46,480 bases of DNA, taken from an uncultured Mucilaginibacter sp. (GTDB lineage Bacteria; Bacteroidota; Bacteroidia; Sphingobacteriales; Sphingobacteriaceae). The notes beneath the pieces were generated by a model. The model did not search any database, was not told the DNA's origin, and saw only the letters and a program-made list of their open reading frames with translations. The position numbers were made by a program, and so were the translations under genes. The DNA is taken from contig CAIPDP010000081.1 in the NCBI GenBank assembly GCA_903863845.1, positions 1 to 46,480 of the forward strand, in the 5' to 3' direction. Of the stretch, positions 1-9,905 are shown in pieces (the first letter of the stretch is position 1; each line of letters begins with the position of its first letter).

Positions 1-3000
1 AAATCAGTCCCCTGTTTCAGTTTTGTTATGTCTATCGGGTGACCGGTCAATGTGAAATAACCTACTCGCATTTCAAGTATGTCAGGGTTGCTGACCGATT
101 GTACATCCTGGCCAGTAGCTGGCTGGCCTCGTTGCATCAATCTAATATAGAGGCGATTACTGCCGATGTTTTTTAGTGTTACTTTGCCTCCGCCGGCAGC
201 AAGGTCAGATTGCCAGATATAAGTTTTTGAATCGACAGCAGATGAATTATAATTGAATTGCATCTTCGAAGCCGTATGATTTACCCCGCAATATTCAGCT
301 ATAGCCACCAGAGAATAGGCCGTGGTTTGGGTACTATACCAATCATCGCGCGACAACCTTGAGGCTACGATCCTGAGCTGTGCTGCAGCTCTTTGCTGTT
401 GCCCCAACAGGGTTAACGTTTCCAATATCATGGCTTCATCACGCAGGTCAGTACCGTAGGTGCCGTAAAGTGTATAATATGGTTTTACAGTAGTAGCCAG
501 TCCTTTTATCAATTGCAAACCGATCTCAGGCTGACCAACTAATTTGTAAGCTGCTGCCAGCCGCCAGCGGGCTTCCTCACTGATATATTTAAATTCACGC
601 AGGCGGTTCATCGCACCCAATTCGGGAGCTCGAGCCAATGCCAGCAGGTACAAACGGTATGCCTGGGTCAGGTCAGCACCATAAAAGCTTCGCGAATCCG
701 GAGCCCAGGTCAATGCCTTTAATTTTTGATATTTCTTCCAGTTTTCCAGGAAACCAATAGGGAGTGAATAGCCTTTGCCTTGTGCTGCAAGCATAAAGTG
801 CCCGGCATAATTGCTGCCCCATTCGTCAGATTCACCCTGATTTGGCCAATAGCTCAGGCCACCATCATTGGTCTGGAAGTTTTTCAGGCGACTGATCGTT
901 GTTTTAACATTTCGGTCAACTTCGGCATTTTGCCTTGTCGACAGGTCGAGCAATTGCCCCAGGTATAGTTGCGGGAATCCTGCTGAAGTGGTTTGCTCTA
1001 CACAACCATAAGGGTATTCGATCAGGTAGTCCAAACGTTTCGTCAGGTTAAGAGGCGGGATGGTCGCTACTTCCAGGGCAGCCCGGTTGGTTCCCGTCAT
1101 CCCGATGGGATTATACTCGGTGGACCATGATTCGCCCGGCGCTAATTCCTTCTCGATCACTTTGGTAATTGGCGGGTTTGGGTTCCGTACGCTAAGTGCT
1201 ACATCATAAGTAGCTGTTTCACCGGCTCCTTTAGCAATGATTTTTACTTTGCCTACACCAATAAAGCTCTTCACATACAGGTCGAACATCACCAGCTGGT
1301 CGCCCGTTTTGCTAAAGCTAACTGTCTTTTTATTGTTCCCCGCCAGGTTTTCAAAGGCGTTAGACTGTACCTCTACACTCACATTTTTCACTTTATCTTC
1401 CAGCGCGAAAACACTTACCGGCAACTGAATCTTTTCTCCCGGACCTAATACCCTTGGTAGTGTTGCCAGGATCATTAAAGGCTTTTTAACGGTTACTTCT
1501 TTATCGGCAAAACCGTAACTACCGTCGTGCCCGGCAATTACCATCACCTTTACTTCCCCAATGTACTGCGGCAGGGTGAAACGTTTGGTTTGATGTTCGC
1601 CTGCATTTAGGTGGTAGGGCCCCAAGAACTTCACTACCGGTTTAAAGCGATTCACCTGGACGTTATGGTTCATACCATTGGTACCATCACCGCCTATGCT
1701 TAAGATACGTTCAAGGCCACCGCCATAGGCACCGATCACATAGTCGAACAGGTCCCAGCTTTTAACGCCCAGTGATTCGCGGGCATAGAAGGTTTCGTGC
1801 GGATCAGGTGTTTTGTAATTGGTAATATCCAATAATCCTTCATCAACAATAGCAACTGTATAAGTCATTTCCTTGCCATTAGCTTCTGAAACCGTTACCG
1901 AAGATGGGGTCTCCGGCCTGATCTTGTCTGGCATATTGATTACAGGTTTAAGGATCGTTTGCGGGTCATCAACCTGCAGTGGTATTACGCCATACATGCG
2001 GATCGGCAGGTCATTCACGGTTTGTGCATGCCGTTGCAGCAGCGTAACATTTACAAAGATGTTAGGCGCCATCTTACCGTCTATCTTAAAGCTATACTGC
2101 GTTTGGCCCTTCCGGGTATCTATCCATGCGGTTTGCAATACCTGGCTGCCGTTTTCAATACTGATCAAAGCGCGACCGTTATCGCTGGTCGGAATGGTCA
2201 GGGTTGCATCTTCACCTACTTTATATGCCGTTTTATTGGAAGTAAATGAAAGCATGGCAGCTTCGGTCGGATTGCTTTGCTGAAGACGTTCGGCCCAGTT
2301 CGACCAATCCATATACAGTACTTTACCCGTTGAATGGCCAGTCTGCGGATCTTTTACCAATAACAGGTATCGGCCCCAATCATCATTGCTGACATGCAGG
2401 TTCCATTGCCCGCGACCGTTGGTTAATTTAACCGTTTCGGTTTTGATCAGTTTATTGTAACGGTCCTGTGTAAAATTGCTGAACTCGTTGCCGCTTTCGT
2501 CCCACCACCAACGCCACTGGATCTTGTATAACTCCACCTGCACATCGCGACTGCCACTGAAAGGCTCGCCTTTGGTATCTACGTCAGCAATACTGATCGG
2601 ATTATCCCGGTTAGTGAACAACATACCCGAATAATTACTTCCTTTCGGTGTTTTAATGCCCACATAGCCATCGTAAACGTTATAAGGCAATGAAATACCC
2701 TGTATGCTAAAAGCTCCTCCTGGTTCAAATACTTTCACCAGAAAATTGGCTTTCAACTGTCCGGGTGCTTGCTTATCTACTTCAATATCCGGTTTTATTA
2801 CCGCCTTGCCTGTTGCATCCAGCCTTCCTTCAAAAACGGTGGCTGTTTGGGTGTTGAAACTCAAGGTAGGGTTATCGAATATATAATCGTCATAGCCTTT
2901 AAAGGTAGTATGCTGTGCCGACAGGTAGGCATCAACTTTGGCCTTCAGATTTTGTGCAATTCCGCCAAACAGCCAGCGCGCCTGCAGATCGCCGGTTTTA

Positions 3001-5261
3001 TCGCTTCCTTTGGTTAACTGCGTCGCTCCGCCAAAATTCAGATTGATCTTGAGGCGATTTGGCATGATGGTCTCGATCTTCACATTCTTCTCAAATGAAG
3101 CGCCGCCAACCTTCACTTTGGCTGTCCAGTTACCCGTACGGCTTGAGGTTTCAGTCGCTACATGGAAACTGTAAAATCCATCGACCGATTGCGTTGCAGT
3201 AATATGCTTATAAATGTGTCCGTCGGGGTCATCCAGTTCAAATTCAACCGGGTGATCTGAAGGCAGGGTCTTTAATTTATCCTGCAGGATAAAAGTCAGG
3301 AATATTGAATCTCCCGGCCGCCAAACACCACGTTCGCCATAAATAAATCCTTTTAAGCCTCCCTGAATTTCCTGGCCGCCAACATCAAAACGGGAGAGGG
3401 GCAGTGAACTACCATCATCGAGCTTCAAATAGCCGCGCTCACTACCTTTACTGGCTACCAGCAGGTAAGGTTTACGTTTCAGATCGAATTTAGCCAGACC
3501 ATCGCTGCCAGAAATTGTTTTAAATATCTCCTGTTTCTGGTAATCGAGGAATTGCAGTGTTACACCCGACATCGGCTGGGCACTCAGGATATTGGTCACA
3601 GCAACTACCATGCTATTATTTGCACCGCGTTTGGCAATCAGGCCAATATTTGATGCGATGATGTTGCGCATGGCCCAGCGCTCGCGGGTATAGTAAGAAT
3701 TGGTACATGGGTCACCGCGCTCATTCCAGCGATAATTTTCTGGATAATAATTGTCGTATCGCGCCCAGAAGTCATCATCTTCGTCACTTACCTTATTGGA
3801 ATTGTCGCGGTCTGAATAATCGCTGTCATATTCGTTATCGTCTGTATTTGCTTTTAGCGTACCCGTTCTACCAACTGTGCAGTTATAAAGGGAATATTCC
3901 TTCCTGAAACCTATCACTACGCGGTATATCGCTCCGGGTTCGGTCCTTACCAATTGATCGATATCAAGCATAAACCGGTTTTTCTTAGTCAGGTTAATGC
4001 CCTTTTGCTGATCCAGATGTATTGTTTTTTGTAAAATAGGTTTACCCACCATACGGAGTTCTGATGAGCCATCAAAGCCATTCGACTGGAAGTACTGCGG
4101 TACGTTATCGGCATAGATCTTAATGATGCTCACATCCACCGCATTCAGGTTTACTGCTTCAAAGGGCATGGCCAGTTTGCCGGAGTCGGGGAGGATAACA
4201 CCCTTGCCTGGAATAGTTACAGAAGGCAATCTGTTTTCAAAAAATACATTACCAGTAAATGCTTGACTGATCTTTTGATGTGATATATTCTCGACACCTT
4301 CATTCACGAATGCTGTGAAATTGCCTTCGAGGCGTTCAGGGGCAAATATTTTCACTGTGCTACCTTCAATAGTATATGCCGGGTCCTCGATGTTTTTGAT
4401 CCCCACCAGGCCTTTAAGTTCCTGCCCAACCATGATGGCATCAGAGAATTGTACCAAAACATATTGGTCGTTATCCTGAACGGCCGTAATATTAAGGACC
4501 TTAAAATCGCCAATGGCAGGTATCTCAAATTGCTGGTTGCCGCGTTTGTCGATATTCAGGGCCTTGCCATCCCAGTTGACGGTAAGTTGGTTTACTTTAT
4601 CTGCCGCCCGGGTTAAGCCAGTTATGGTGAATTTGTGTGCATGACCGACAAGGTTATGTTGCCAGCTGATACCAACAGGCGATCCATAAGTGGCGGTCAG
4701 CAGTTTTTCGATCAGCGCCGGGTCTTCAGCATCCGCAGTTTGAATAGTGCCTTCCAGCTTCATTTTGTCGGTTGAGGTGTTGGTAGCTGTTACCAAACCG
4801 GCAAAGCTTACGGTAAAATCGGGCTTGATGGTCTCAAAGCTGAATTTGAAATCGTTGAACGGAGCAGTAACAATTACTACTTTGCTCAACCTGAAATCAG
4901 CCGAGTAAGCCTGGTCAGACGTTAACTTCGTTTCGGGCCTGAACTCGATAGTTCGCTCATCAACCCAATAGGCTTTGCCTTTTACAGCCGGTGAAAAGTC
5001 GAAAACACCATCGGGAAGCTCATCATTTAGCGCATGGGTGGTCTGCACCTGACTGGCAAGCCTGATCCTGATCGTGTTTTCTTTTGAAATAATGCCTGTG
5101 GTGTACGACTCAATATACTTGCTGAAGGCCGGGTCGACGACACCTTTTTTGTGATTAAGGTGGTAAATAAAAAAATAAACAGCAATGCTTGCTAAAACGA
5201 TCGCAGCAGCGGCGATAATTGGACGCTTGCCTTTGGGCAGAGGCGTCTCTCCATCTTTCAT
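1..5261 (-). CDS. Alpha-2-macroglobulin family protein with thioester (3' end cut by window edge)
   Basis: About 1,753 codons are open from an ATG at 5261 to the left edge with no stop seen, so the C-terminus is missing. Residues 14-35 form one hydrophobic segment with no lipobox cysteine, so it looks like a membrane-anchored periplasmic protein. Around residues 1419-1423 (bases 993-1007) the reading frame gives YPYGCVEQTTS, the CxEQ thioester motif used to trap proteases covalently. Earlier segments match bacterial macroglobulins, including AIVDEGLLDIT and ATLPRVLGPGEKIQLPV. Known role of the family: defence against external proteases, often paired with the peptidoglycan synthase PbpC. Any pbpC would lie downstream, beyond position 1, and cannot be seen. 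The family is usually 1,500-1,900 residues, so little is missing. Confidence 0.9.
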   Translation of the reverse strand, partial: MKDGETPLPKGKRPIIAAAAIVLASIAVYFFIYHLNHKKGVVDPAFSKYIESYTTGIISKENTIRIRLASQVQTTHALNDELPDGVFDFSPAVKGKAYWVDERTIEFRPETKLTSDQAYSADFRLSKVVIVTAPFNDFKFSFETIKPDFTVSFAGLVTATNTSTDKMKLEGTIQTADAEDPALIEKLLTATYGSPVGISWQHNLVGHAHKFTITGLTRAADKVNQLTVNWDGKALNIDKRGNQQFEIPAIGDFKVLNITAVQDNDQYVLVQFSDAIMVGQELKGLVGIKNIEDPAYTIEGSTVKIFAPERLEGNFTAFVNEGVENISHQKISQAFTGNVFFENRLPSVTIPGKGVILPDSGKLAMPFEAVNLNAVDVSIIKIYADNVPQYFQSNGFDGSSELRMVGKPILQKTIHLDQQKGINLTKKNRFMLDIDQLVRTEPGAIYRVVIGFRKEYSLYNCTVGRTGTLKANTDDNEYDSDYSDRDNSNKVSDEDDDFWARYDNYYPENYRWNERGDPCTNSYYTRERWAMRNIIASNIGLIAKRGANNSMVVAVTNILSAQPMSGVTLQFLDYQKQEIFKTISGSDGLAKFDLKRKPYLLVASKGSERGYLKLDDGSSLPLSRFDVGGQEIQGGLKGFIYGERGVWRPGDSIFLTFILQDKLKTLPSDHPVEFELDDPDGHIYKHITATQSVDGFYSFHVATETSSRTGNWTAKVKVGGASFEKNVKIETIMPNRLKINLNFGGATQLTKGSDKTGDLQARWLFGGIAQNLKAKVDAYLSAQHTTFKGYDDYIFDNPTLSFNTQTATVFEGRLDATGKAVIKPDIEVDKQAPGQLKANFLVKVFEPGGAFSIQGISLPYNVYDGYVGIKTPKGSNYSGMLFTNRDNPISIADVDTKGEPFSGSRDVQVELYKIQWRWWWDESGNEFSNFTQDRYNKLIKTETVKLTNGRGQWNLHVSNDDWGRYLLLVKDPQTGHSTGKVLYMDWSNWAERLQQSNPTEAAMLSFTSNKTAYKVGEDATLTIPTSDNGRALISIENGSQVLQTAWIDTRKGQTQYSFKIDGKMAPNIFVNVTLLQRHAQTVNDLPIRMYGVIPLQVDDPQTILKPVINMPDKIRPETPSSVTVSEANGKEMTYTVAIVDEGLLDITNYKTPDPHETFYARESLGVKSWDLFDYVIGAYGGGLERILSIGGDGTNGMNHNVQVNRFKPVVKFLGPYHLNAGEHQTKRFTLPQYIGEVKVMVIAGHDGSYGFADKEVTVKKPLMILATLPRVLGPGEKIQLPVSVFALEDKVKNVSVEVQSNAFENLAGNNKKTVSFSKTGDQLVMFDLYVKSFIGVGKVKIIAKGAGETATYDVALSVRNPNPPITKVIEKELAPGESWSTEYNPIGMTGTNRAALEVATIPPLNLTKRLDYLIEYPYGCVEQTTSAGFPQLYLGQLLDLSTRQNAEVDRNVKTTISRLKNFQTNDGGLSYWPNQGESDEWGSNYAGHFMLAAQGKGYSLPIGFLENWKKYQKLKALTWAPDSRSFYGADLTQAYRLYLLALARAPELGAMNRLREFKYISEEARWRLAAAYKLVGQPEIGLQLIKGLATTVKPYYTLYGTYGTDLRDEAMILETLTLLGQQQRAAAQLRIVASRLSRDDWYSTQTTAYSLVAIAEYCGVNHTASKMQFNYNSSAVDSKTYIWQSDLAAGGGKVTLKNIGSNRLYIRLMQRGQPATGQDVQSVSNPDILEMRVGYFTLTGHPIDITKLKQGTD

Positions 5262-5455
5262 TTGTTAAGGTTATTTATTAACGAAATTTAGATATTTAGA
5301 AAGCAATATTCCAAATAATTGCGCAAATATTTTTTTAACAATAAAATTATGTTCTGAATTTATTCCGTAAGACAGAATTATGACGATGTATTGGTGCCGA
5401 AAATAGAAAATTTCAACTTTTCAGCTTAAACAACCTTATCGAACCAAACACCACA

Positions 5456-5527
5456 ACCAGTCAACCAATCACCAGTCAACCAATCACCAATCACCAATCA
5501 ACCAATCACCGGTTAACCAATCACCAC
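5456..5527. repeat. Low-complexity tandem repeat between macroglobulin gene and small hypothetical gene
   Basis: The 267-bp gap 5262-5528 is AT-rich near the macroglobulin start and ends in a tandem array. Two exact copies of ACCAGTCAACCAATC (5456-5470, 5471-5485) are followed by variants built from CAATCACC and CAACCAATC, running up to the stop codon of the 5529-5933 gene. On the coding (minus) strand the array is G/T-rich and almost free of C. No convincing promoter for the macroglobulin gene was recognised. Confidence 0.75.
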
Positions 5528-5528
5528 C

Positions 5529-5933
5529 TCACCTGATCATCACACCCGGCTTATTAACGATCGGTAGCTTGATAAAATTTGATTCCACGATACTTTCGGG
5601 CAGGAAAATGAACTTTTTATCATAAATATCCTTGCCTATATAGTAGCTCAGCCAGTATTCGTTATTTAAGCCAAAGGTTGCCTCGTCGATCGGTTCGATC
5701 AGGACAAAGGCATTGTCAACCACTTTCGGAAACATATGACGCAGTGTGGAAGTCTTTACGGGCTCGCCGTCTTTTTCGCCATAACCTTTAGAGGTGATCA
5801 ACACATTCTCGATGGGCACATTTTTGAGGTTGATCAGGTAAACATACCAGGTTTTTTGTTGTATGTTTTCTCCTTCAAGCGCAACCGCTACGGCTATATC
5901 TTTAACAACGTTTTCGGGAAGGTCTTTGATCAT
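5529..5933 (-). CDS. Conserved hypothetical protein, 134 aa
   Basis: A small soluble protein with no signal peptide, membrane segment or motif that I can name. It is mixed alpha/beta with many hydrophobic strands (for example VYLINLKNVPIENVLITS) and ends in IVNKPGVMIR. It lies 110 bp downstream of topA on the same strand, separated by an inverted repeat, so co-transcription is uncertain. Codon use and composition match its neighbours, and the reading frame is intact from ATG to TGA, so I take it as a real gene. I believe homologues occur next to topA in related genomes, but this could not be checked here. Function unknown. Confidence 0.75.
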   Translation of the reverse strand: MIKDLPENVVKDIAVAVALEGENIQQKTWYVYLINLKNVPIENVLITSKGYGEKDGEPVKTSTLRHMFPKVVDNAFVLIEPIDEATFGLNNEYWLSYYIGKDIYDKKFIFLPESIVESNFIKLPIVNKPGVMIR

Positions 5934-5953
5934 TGGTAGATGTGATTTAGTTA

Positions 5954-6029
5954 TATTGGTTGTATTAGTTGTATTGGTTTGTGTTTTTAGAATTTAATTT
6001 TTCAACTAATTGAACTAATACAACCAATA
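5954..6029. repeat. Inverted repeat downstream of topA
   Basis: A 17-bp segment TATTGGTTGTATTAGTT (5954-5970) is repeated as its exact reverse complement at 6013-6029, with a 42-bp AT-rich loop. Both arms sit in low-complexity TTGGTTGTATTAG-like DNA. The right arm begins 15 bp after the topA stop, so the transcript could fold into a long 3' hairpin. It may act as terminator or mRNA stabiliser, but there is no tidy T-tract. Confidence 0.65.
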
Positions 6030-6043
6030 AAACTAACACCAAC

Positions 6044-8380
6044 TCACTTTTTCTTCACAAACCGCTTAGCACCCGGCTTTTTAGGTGCTTTGGCTTCGGC
6101 GTCAGCCAGGGCTTTGCATTCTTCGAAGGTGAGGGCAGTGGGTTCTTTGTCTTTGGGTATTTTTACGTTTTGTTTACCGAATTCAATATAAGGTCCCCAG
6201 CGGCCATTCAACACTTTTACATCGGCAGCTTCGGCAAAGGTTTTGATCACCCGCTCAGCATCGCGTTTGCGTTTGGTAACGATCAGTTCAATAGCATGTT
6301 CTTCGGTCAGATCAAGCGGATCGATCTCCTTTGGTAACGAATAAAATGCACTGTCATGCCTCACATAAGGGCCGAATTTACCAATGGCAACGGTCATTTC
6401 TTTATCTTCAAACTGTCCTACCTTTTTAGGTAATTTGAACAATTCTAACGCCTGCTCTAGCGTAATCGTCTCAATACTTTGTCCAGCCCTCAGGCTTGCA
6501 TACAATGGCTTCTCTGTTTCCTTATCCTCTGATTCGCCAACCTGCACAAATGGTCCGAATCGGCCTATCCGAACTGATACTTTTTTGCCATTCTCGGGAT
6601 GTACGCCCAGATCACGTTCACCTGTAGCCTTATCAGCGGTTTCGATGGTATTTTCTACACCTTTATGAAAAGGCTGATAGAAATTACGGATCATATCCGT
6701 CCATTCTTCCAGTCCCTGCGCTATTTCATCGAACTGTTTTTCAACAGTCGCAGTAAAATGAAAGTCGACGATCTCTTTAAAATATTGTACCAGGAAATCA
6801 TTCACCACCGAACCAATATCGGTTGGGAAAAGCTTGCCGCGTTCGGCTCCTGTATTTTCTGTTTTTTCTTCTTTGGTAATGTTTTGCCCCTTTAAGGTTA
6901 AAACCCTGAAGTTTCGTGATTTCCCTTCGCGTTCCTCTTTAACTACATAGCCACGGTTCTGAATAGTAGAAATGGTAGGGGCATAAGTAGATGGCCTGCC
7001 AATACCTAATTCTTCCAGCTTTTTTACCAGGCTTGCTTCTGTATAACGTGCCGGTGGCCTGGTATAACGTTCAGTAGCACTTATTTCCTGTACATCTAAT
7101 AGCTGGCCTTTGGCCAGAGGTGGAAGTATCGCGTTGTCTTCGGTGGCTGTTGTTTCCTCTTCTTCGTCCGACGATTCAAGGTAAACTTTCAGGAAACCGT
7201 CAAACTTCATGACTTCACCATTAGCTATTAGTTCTTCCTTGCGGGTCGATATACTGATCTTTGCGGTGGTCTTTTCAAATAATGCCTCACTCATTTGTGA
7301 AGCTATCGCGCGTTTCCAGATCAATTCATACAGCCTCTTTTCAGAAGCATCGCCATCAATGGTATGCACATCAAAGTAAGTAGGGCGAATAGCCTCGTGT
7401 GCTTCCTGTGCGCCGGCACTTTTGGTCTTGTATTTTCTTAGCTGATGATATTTTTCGCCATAAGCTGAATTGATCTCTTTTGCCGCGGCATTCAAAGCAG
7501 TGTCGGATAAATTCACCGAATCTGTACGCATATAGGTGATCTTTCCCGATTCATACAGCTTTTGCGCTACGGTCATGGTGCGGGAAACGGAGAAGCCTAA
7601 CTTACGACCGGCTTCCTGTTGCAGTGTTGAAGTCGTAAATGGCGCAGCCGGGCTACGTTTTGCAGGCCGGGTATCCAAAGCGTTAACGTTGAAATCAGCG
7701 CCTATACAATCTGTAAGAAATCTCTCAGCATCTTCCTGTTTTGCAAAACGCTCTGGCAACTCAGCCTTGAAAGCTTCGCGACCTTTACCAAACACTGCTA
7801 CGATCTTAAATGCAGCCTCCGCATTAAATTTGTTGATCTCGCGTTCGCGATCAACGATCAGTCGTACTGCTACAGATTGCACGCGACCGGCAGATAATGA
7901 AGGTTTCACTTTTTTCCAGAGCACCGGCGAAAGTTCGAAGCCCACCAATCTGTCCAATACCCGACGCGCCTGCTGGGCATATACCAGGTTATAATCGATC
8001 TTTCTGGGATTTTCAATTGCCTTTAATATCGCTGGTTTAGTGATCTCATGGAAGACGATCCTGCGTGTATTGGCGTCTTTCAGGCCCAGGGTATCAAAAA
8101 GGTGCCATGAGATCGCTTCTCCTTCACGGTCCTCGTCCGATGCAAGCCATACGATGTCAGCTTCCTTTGCCAGTTTCTTCAATTCACTTACTACCTGCTT
8201 TTTATCGGCAGGTACTTCGTATTTCTGAGCAAAATTATTTTTGATATCGATCGCGTCCTCCGACTTCACCAAATCACGAATATGTCCGTAGCTCGATTTA
8301 ACGGTAAAGTCTTTGCCCAGGTAACCTTCAATGGTCTTAGCCTTGGCAGGAGACTCGACGATAAGTAAATTTTTAGCCAT
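6044..8380 (-). CDS. topA: DNA topoisomerase I (type IA)
   Basis: A 778-residue type IA topoisomerase that relaxes negative supercoils through a 5'-phosphotyrosine intermediate. The N-terminal Toprim domain starts MAKNLLIVESPAKAKTIEGY and has the acidic metal site DEDREGEAISWHL. The catalytic tyrosine is Y283 in ITYMRTDSVNLS. The C-terminus carries three glycine-rich repeats (GPFVQVGESE, GPYVRHDSAFY, GPYIEFGKQNV) in place of the zinc ribbons of the E. coli enzyme, then a basic tail ending KRFVKKK. Length is normal for Bacteroidota. The gene is flanked on both sides by intergenic inverted repeats, suggesting a single-gene unit. Confidence 0.97.
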   Translation of the reverse strand: MAKNLLIVESPAKAKTIEGYLGKDFTVKSSYGHIRDLVKSEDAIDIKNNFAQKYEVPADKKQVVSELKKLAKEADIVWLASDEDREGEAISWHLFDTLGLKDANTRRIVFHEITKPAILKAIENPRKIDYNLVYAQQARRVLDRLVGFELSPVLWKKVKPSLSAGRVQSVAVRLIVDREREINKFNAEAAFKIVAVFGKGREAFKAELPERFAKQEDAERFLTDCIGADFNVNALDTRPAKRSPAAPFTTSTLQQEAGRKLGFSVSRTMTVAQKLYESGKITYMRTDSVNLSDTALNAAAKEINSAYGEKYHQLRKYKTKSAGAQEAHEAIRPTYFDVHTIDGDASEKRLYELIWKRAIASQMSEALFEKTTAKISISTRKEELIANGEVMKFDGFLKVYLESSDEEEETTATEDNAILPPLAKGQLLDVQEISATERYTRPPARYTEASLVKKLEELGIGRPSTYAPTISTIQNRGYVVKEEREGKSRNFRVLTLKGQNITKEEKTENTGAERGKLFPTDIGSVVNDFLVQYFKEIVDFHFTATVEKQFDEIAQGLEEWTDMIRNFYQPFHKGVENTIETADKATGERDLGVHPENGKKVSVRIGRFGPFVQVGESEDKETEKPLYASLRAGQSIETITLEQALELFKLPKKVGQFEDKEMTVAIGKFGPYVRHDSAFYSLPKEIDPLDLTEEHAIELIVTKRKRDAERVIKTFAEAADVKVLNGRWGPYIEFGKQNVKIPKDKEPTALTFEECKALADAEAKAPKKPGAKRFVKKK

Positions 8381-8446
8381 TTAAGCAGTTATTTTTTGCA
8401 AATAAAGTATAAAGAAAGGTAAACGCAAATGTTTTTCTTATTGTTG

Positions 8447-8540
8447 GAAGGTTGTAACGTTGAAATGTTGTAATGTTTTGCTGCTCGTCTGACACTTGCA
8501 TTCTTATTAATATTATCCGAATGACAACGTTTCAACCTTC
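8447..8540. repeat. Inverted low-complexity repeat between mnmA and topA
   Basis: GAAGGTTGTAACGTTG (8447-8462) pairs with CAACGTTTCAACCTTC (8525-8540), 15 of 16 bases complementary, across a 62-bp loop. Flanking DNA repeats the same theme (GTTGAAATGTTG, CAAACATTTCAACC). It lies after the mnmA stop (8569) and before topA (8380), the same arrangement as the repeat after topA. Confidence 0.65.
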
Positions 8541-8568
8541 AAACATTTCAACCATCAAACCAAAGAGA

Positions 8569-9657
8569 TCACATCAAAAAACCACCTCCCAGCAGGTCAT
8601 TTCCTTCGTAAAATACGGCCGACTGACCGGGGGCAATACCCGCGACCTGGTGATGGAAATCAACCTTCATATGTTCGCCAATTTCAACGATCGTGCTTAG
8701 GGTACCAGCGTCTTTGTAACGTATTTTGGTTACAGCCTCAATGGCCTCAGGAATTCGTTCGTATTTGACCAGATTCAGGTTTCTTACCCAGGCTTCTTTT
8801 TGTTGTAGTTCGTCCTGCGTTCCTAAAACAACCGTATTGGTTTGGGGATCGATGCGGGTAACAAACATCGGGTGACCAAGCGCAATACCCAAACCTTTGC
8901 GCTGACCGATGGTATAAAATGGATATCCCTCGTGTTTGCCCACAACGGTTCCATTGCTTAGTACAAAATTACCTCCGGCAACCCGTTCTTCCAGGTCTTC
9001 AACTTTATGGCGCAGGAAAGCCCGGTAATCGTTGTCTGGCACAAAGCATATTTCGTAACTCTCGCTTTTATTGGCGAGCTCGAATTGTCCCATATCCAAT
9101 GCCATTTGCCTGATCTCGGCCTTGGTAAAGCTGCCCAATGGAAATTTGGTGCGCGCCAGATTTTTTTGTGATACGCCCCAGAGAACATACGACTGATCTT
9201 TATTTTCGTCGCGCCCCTTCGAAACAACATACCGGCCATTTTCCTGCAGGCGAATATTGGCATAATGTCCTGTAGCAATGAATTCGCAATCCAGTTTATC
9301 AGCACGCTTCAACAATGCTTCCCATTTGATATGGGTATTACATAGCACACAAGGGTTTGGCGTCCGACCAGCAAGATATTCCTCAACAAAATTGTCGATC
9401 ACAAAATCACCAAATTCACTTCTGATGTCAAGAATATAATGAGGAAAACCATAGCCTACAGCAAGCGCCCGGGCATCATTGATGCTGTCGAGACTGCAGC
9501 AACCGGTCTCTTTAGAACTGCTTCCGGATGATGCGTAGTCCCAGGTCTTCATGGTCAAACCGATCACTTCATAGCCCTGCTCATGGAGCATAACGGATGC
9601 AACAGAGCTATCCACTCCGCCACTCATTGCAACCAATATCCTGCCATGCTTACTCAT
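8569..9657 (-). CDS. mnmA: tRNA-specific 2-thiouridylase
   Basis: A 362-residue cytoplasmic enzyme that puts sulfur on C2 of wobble uridine 34 in tRNA-Lys, -Glu and -Gln, using ATP and persulfide sulfur. The N-terminal PP-loop is AMSGGVDSSVASVML (residues about 9-23). The catalytic cysteines are visible: C103 in NPCVLCNTHIKW and C204 in SYEICFVPD. The tRNA-binding GHYANI and the C-terminal beta-barrel (YTIGQRKGLGIA) are also present. Length is typical. The ATG start is chosen because the PP-loop follows directly. It stands alone between repeats. Confidence 0.97.
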   Translation of the reverse strand: MSKHGRILVAMSGGVDSSVASVMLHEQGYEVIGLTMKTWDYASSGSSSKETGCCSLDSINDARALAVGYGFPHYILDIRSEFGDFVIDNFVEEYLAGRTPNPCVLCNTHIKWEALLKRADKLDCEFIATGHYANIRLQENGRYVVSKGRDENKDQSYVLWGVSQKNLARTKFPLGSFTKAEIRQMALDMGQFELANKSESYEICFVPDNDYRAFLRHKVEDLEERVAGGNFVLSNGTVVGKHEGYPFYTIGQRKGLGIALGHPMFVTRIDPQTNTVVLGTQDELQQKEAWVRNLNLVKYERIPEAIEAVTKIRYKDAGTLSTIVEIGEHMKVDFHHQVAGIAPGQSAVFYEGNDLLGGGFLM

Positions 9658-9905
9658 TATGCCGGCAAAGATACGTTTTCTGAATTTGGGCTAAGGTCAG
9701 GAGATGGTAAATTTGAGTTTGGAGTCCGGAAAGTCCGAAAGTCGGAAAGTCCGGAAGACAGAAAGAAATTGGTCCTTGAGATTTACGAAATTTAAAAAAC
9801 TTCGTAAATCTTTAGAATATCAAAATCTGTGAAATAAGGATAATCAGTTTAAATCTGTGATCCAAAAACGCCTACGAAAGTCCCTCAGAATACCGCTAAG
9901 CAGCT
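9658..9905. other. Intergenic gap with short direct repeats
   Basis: No gene is supported here. At 9720-9757 the motif AGTCCGGAA or AGTCCGAAAGTCGG recurs about four times. At 9838-9868 there is a copy of the dispersed AATCAGTTTAAATCTGTGAT motif that also occurs near 32388, 34314 and 42224-42256. No clear terminator was seen. Confidence 0.5.

Noticed and set aside
1873..2283. 136-codon plus-strand frame
   Set aside because: It is antisense to the macroglobulin reading frame, which has clear conserved motifs across the same bases.
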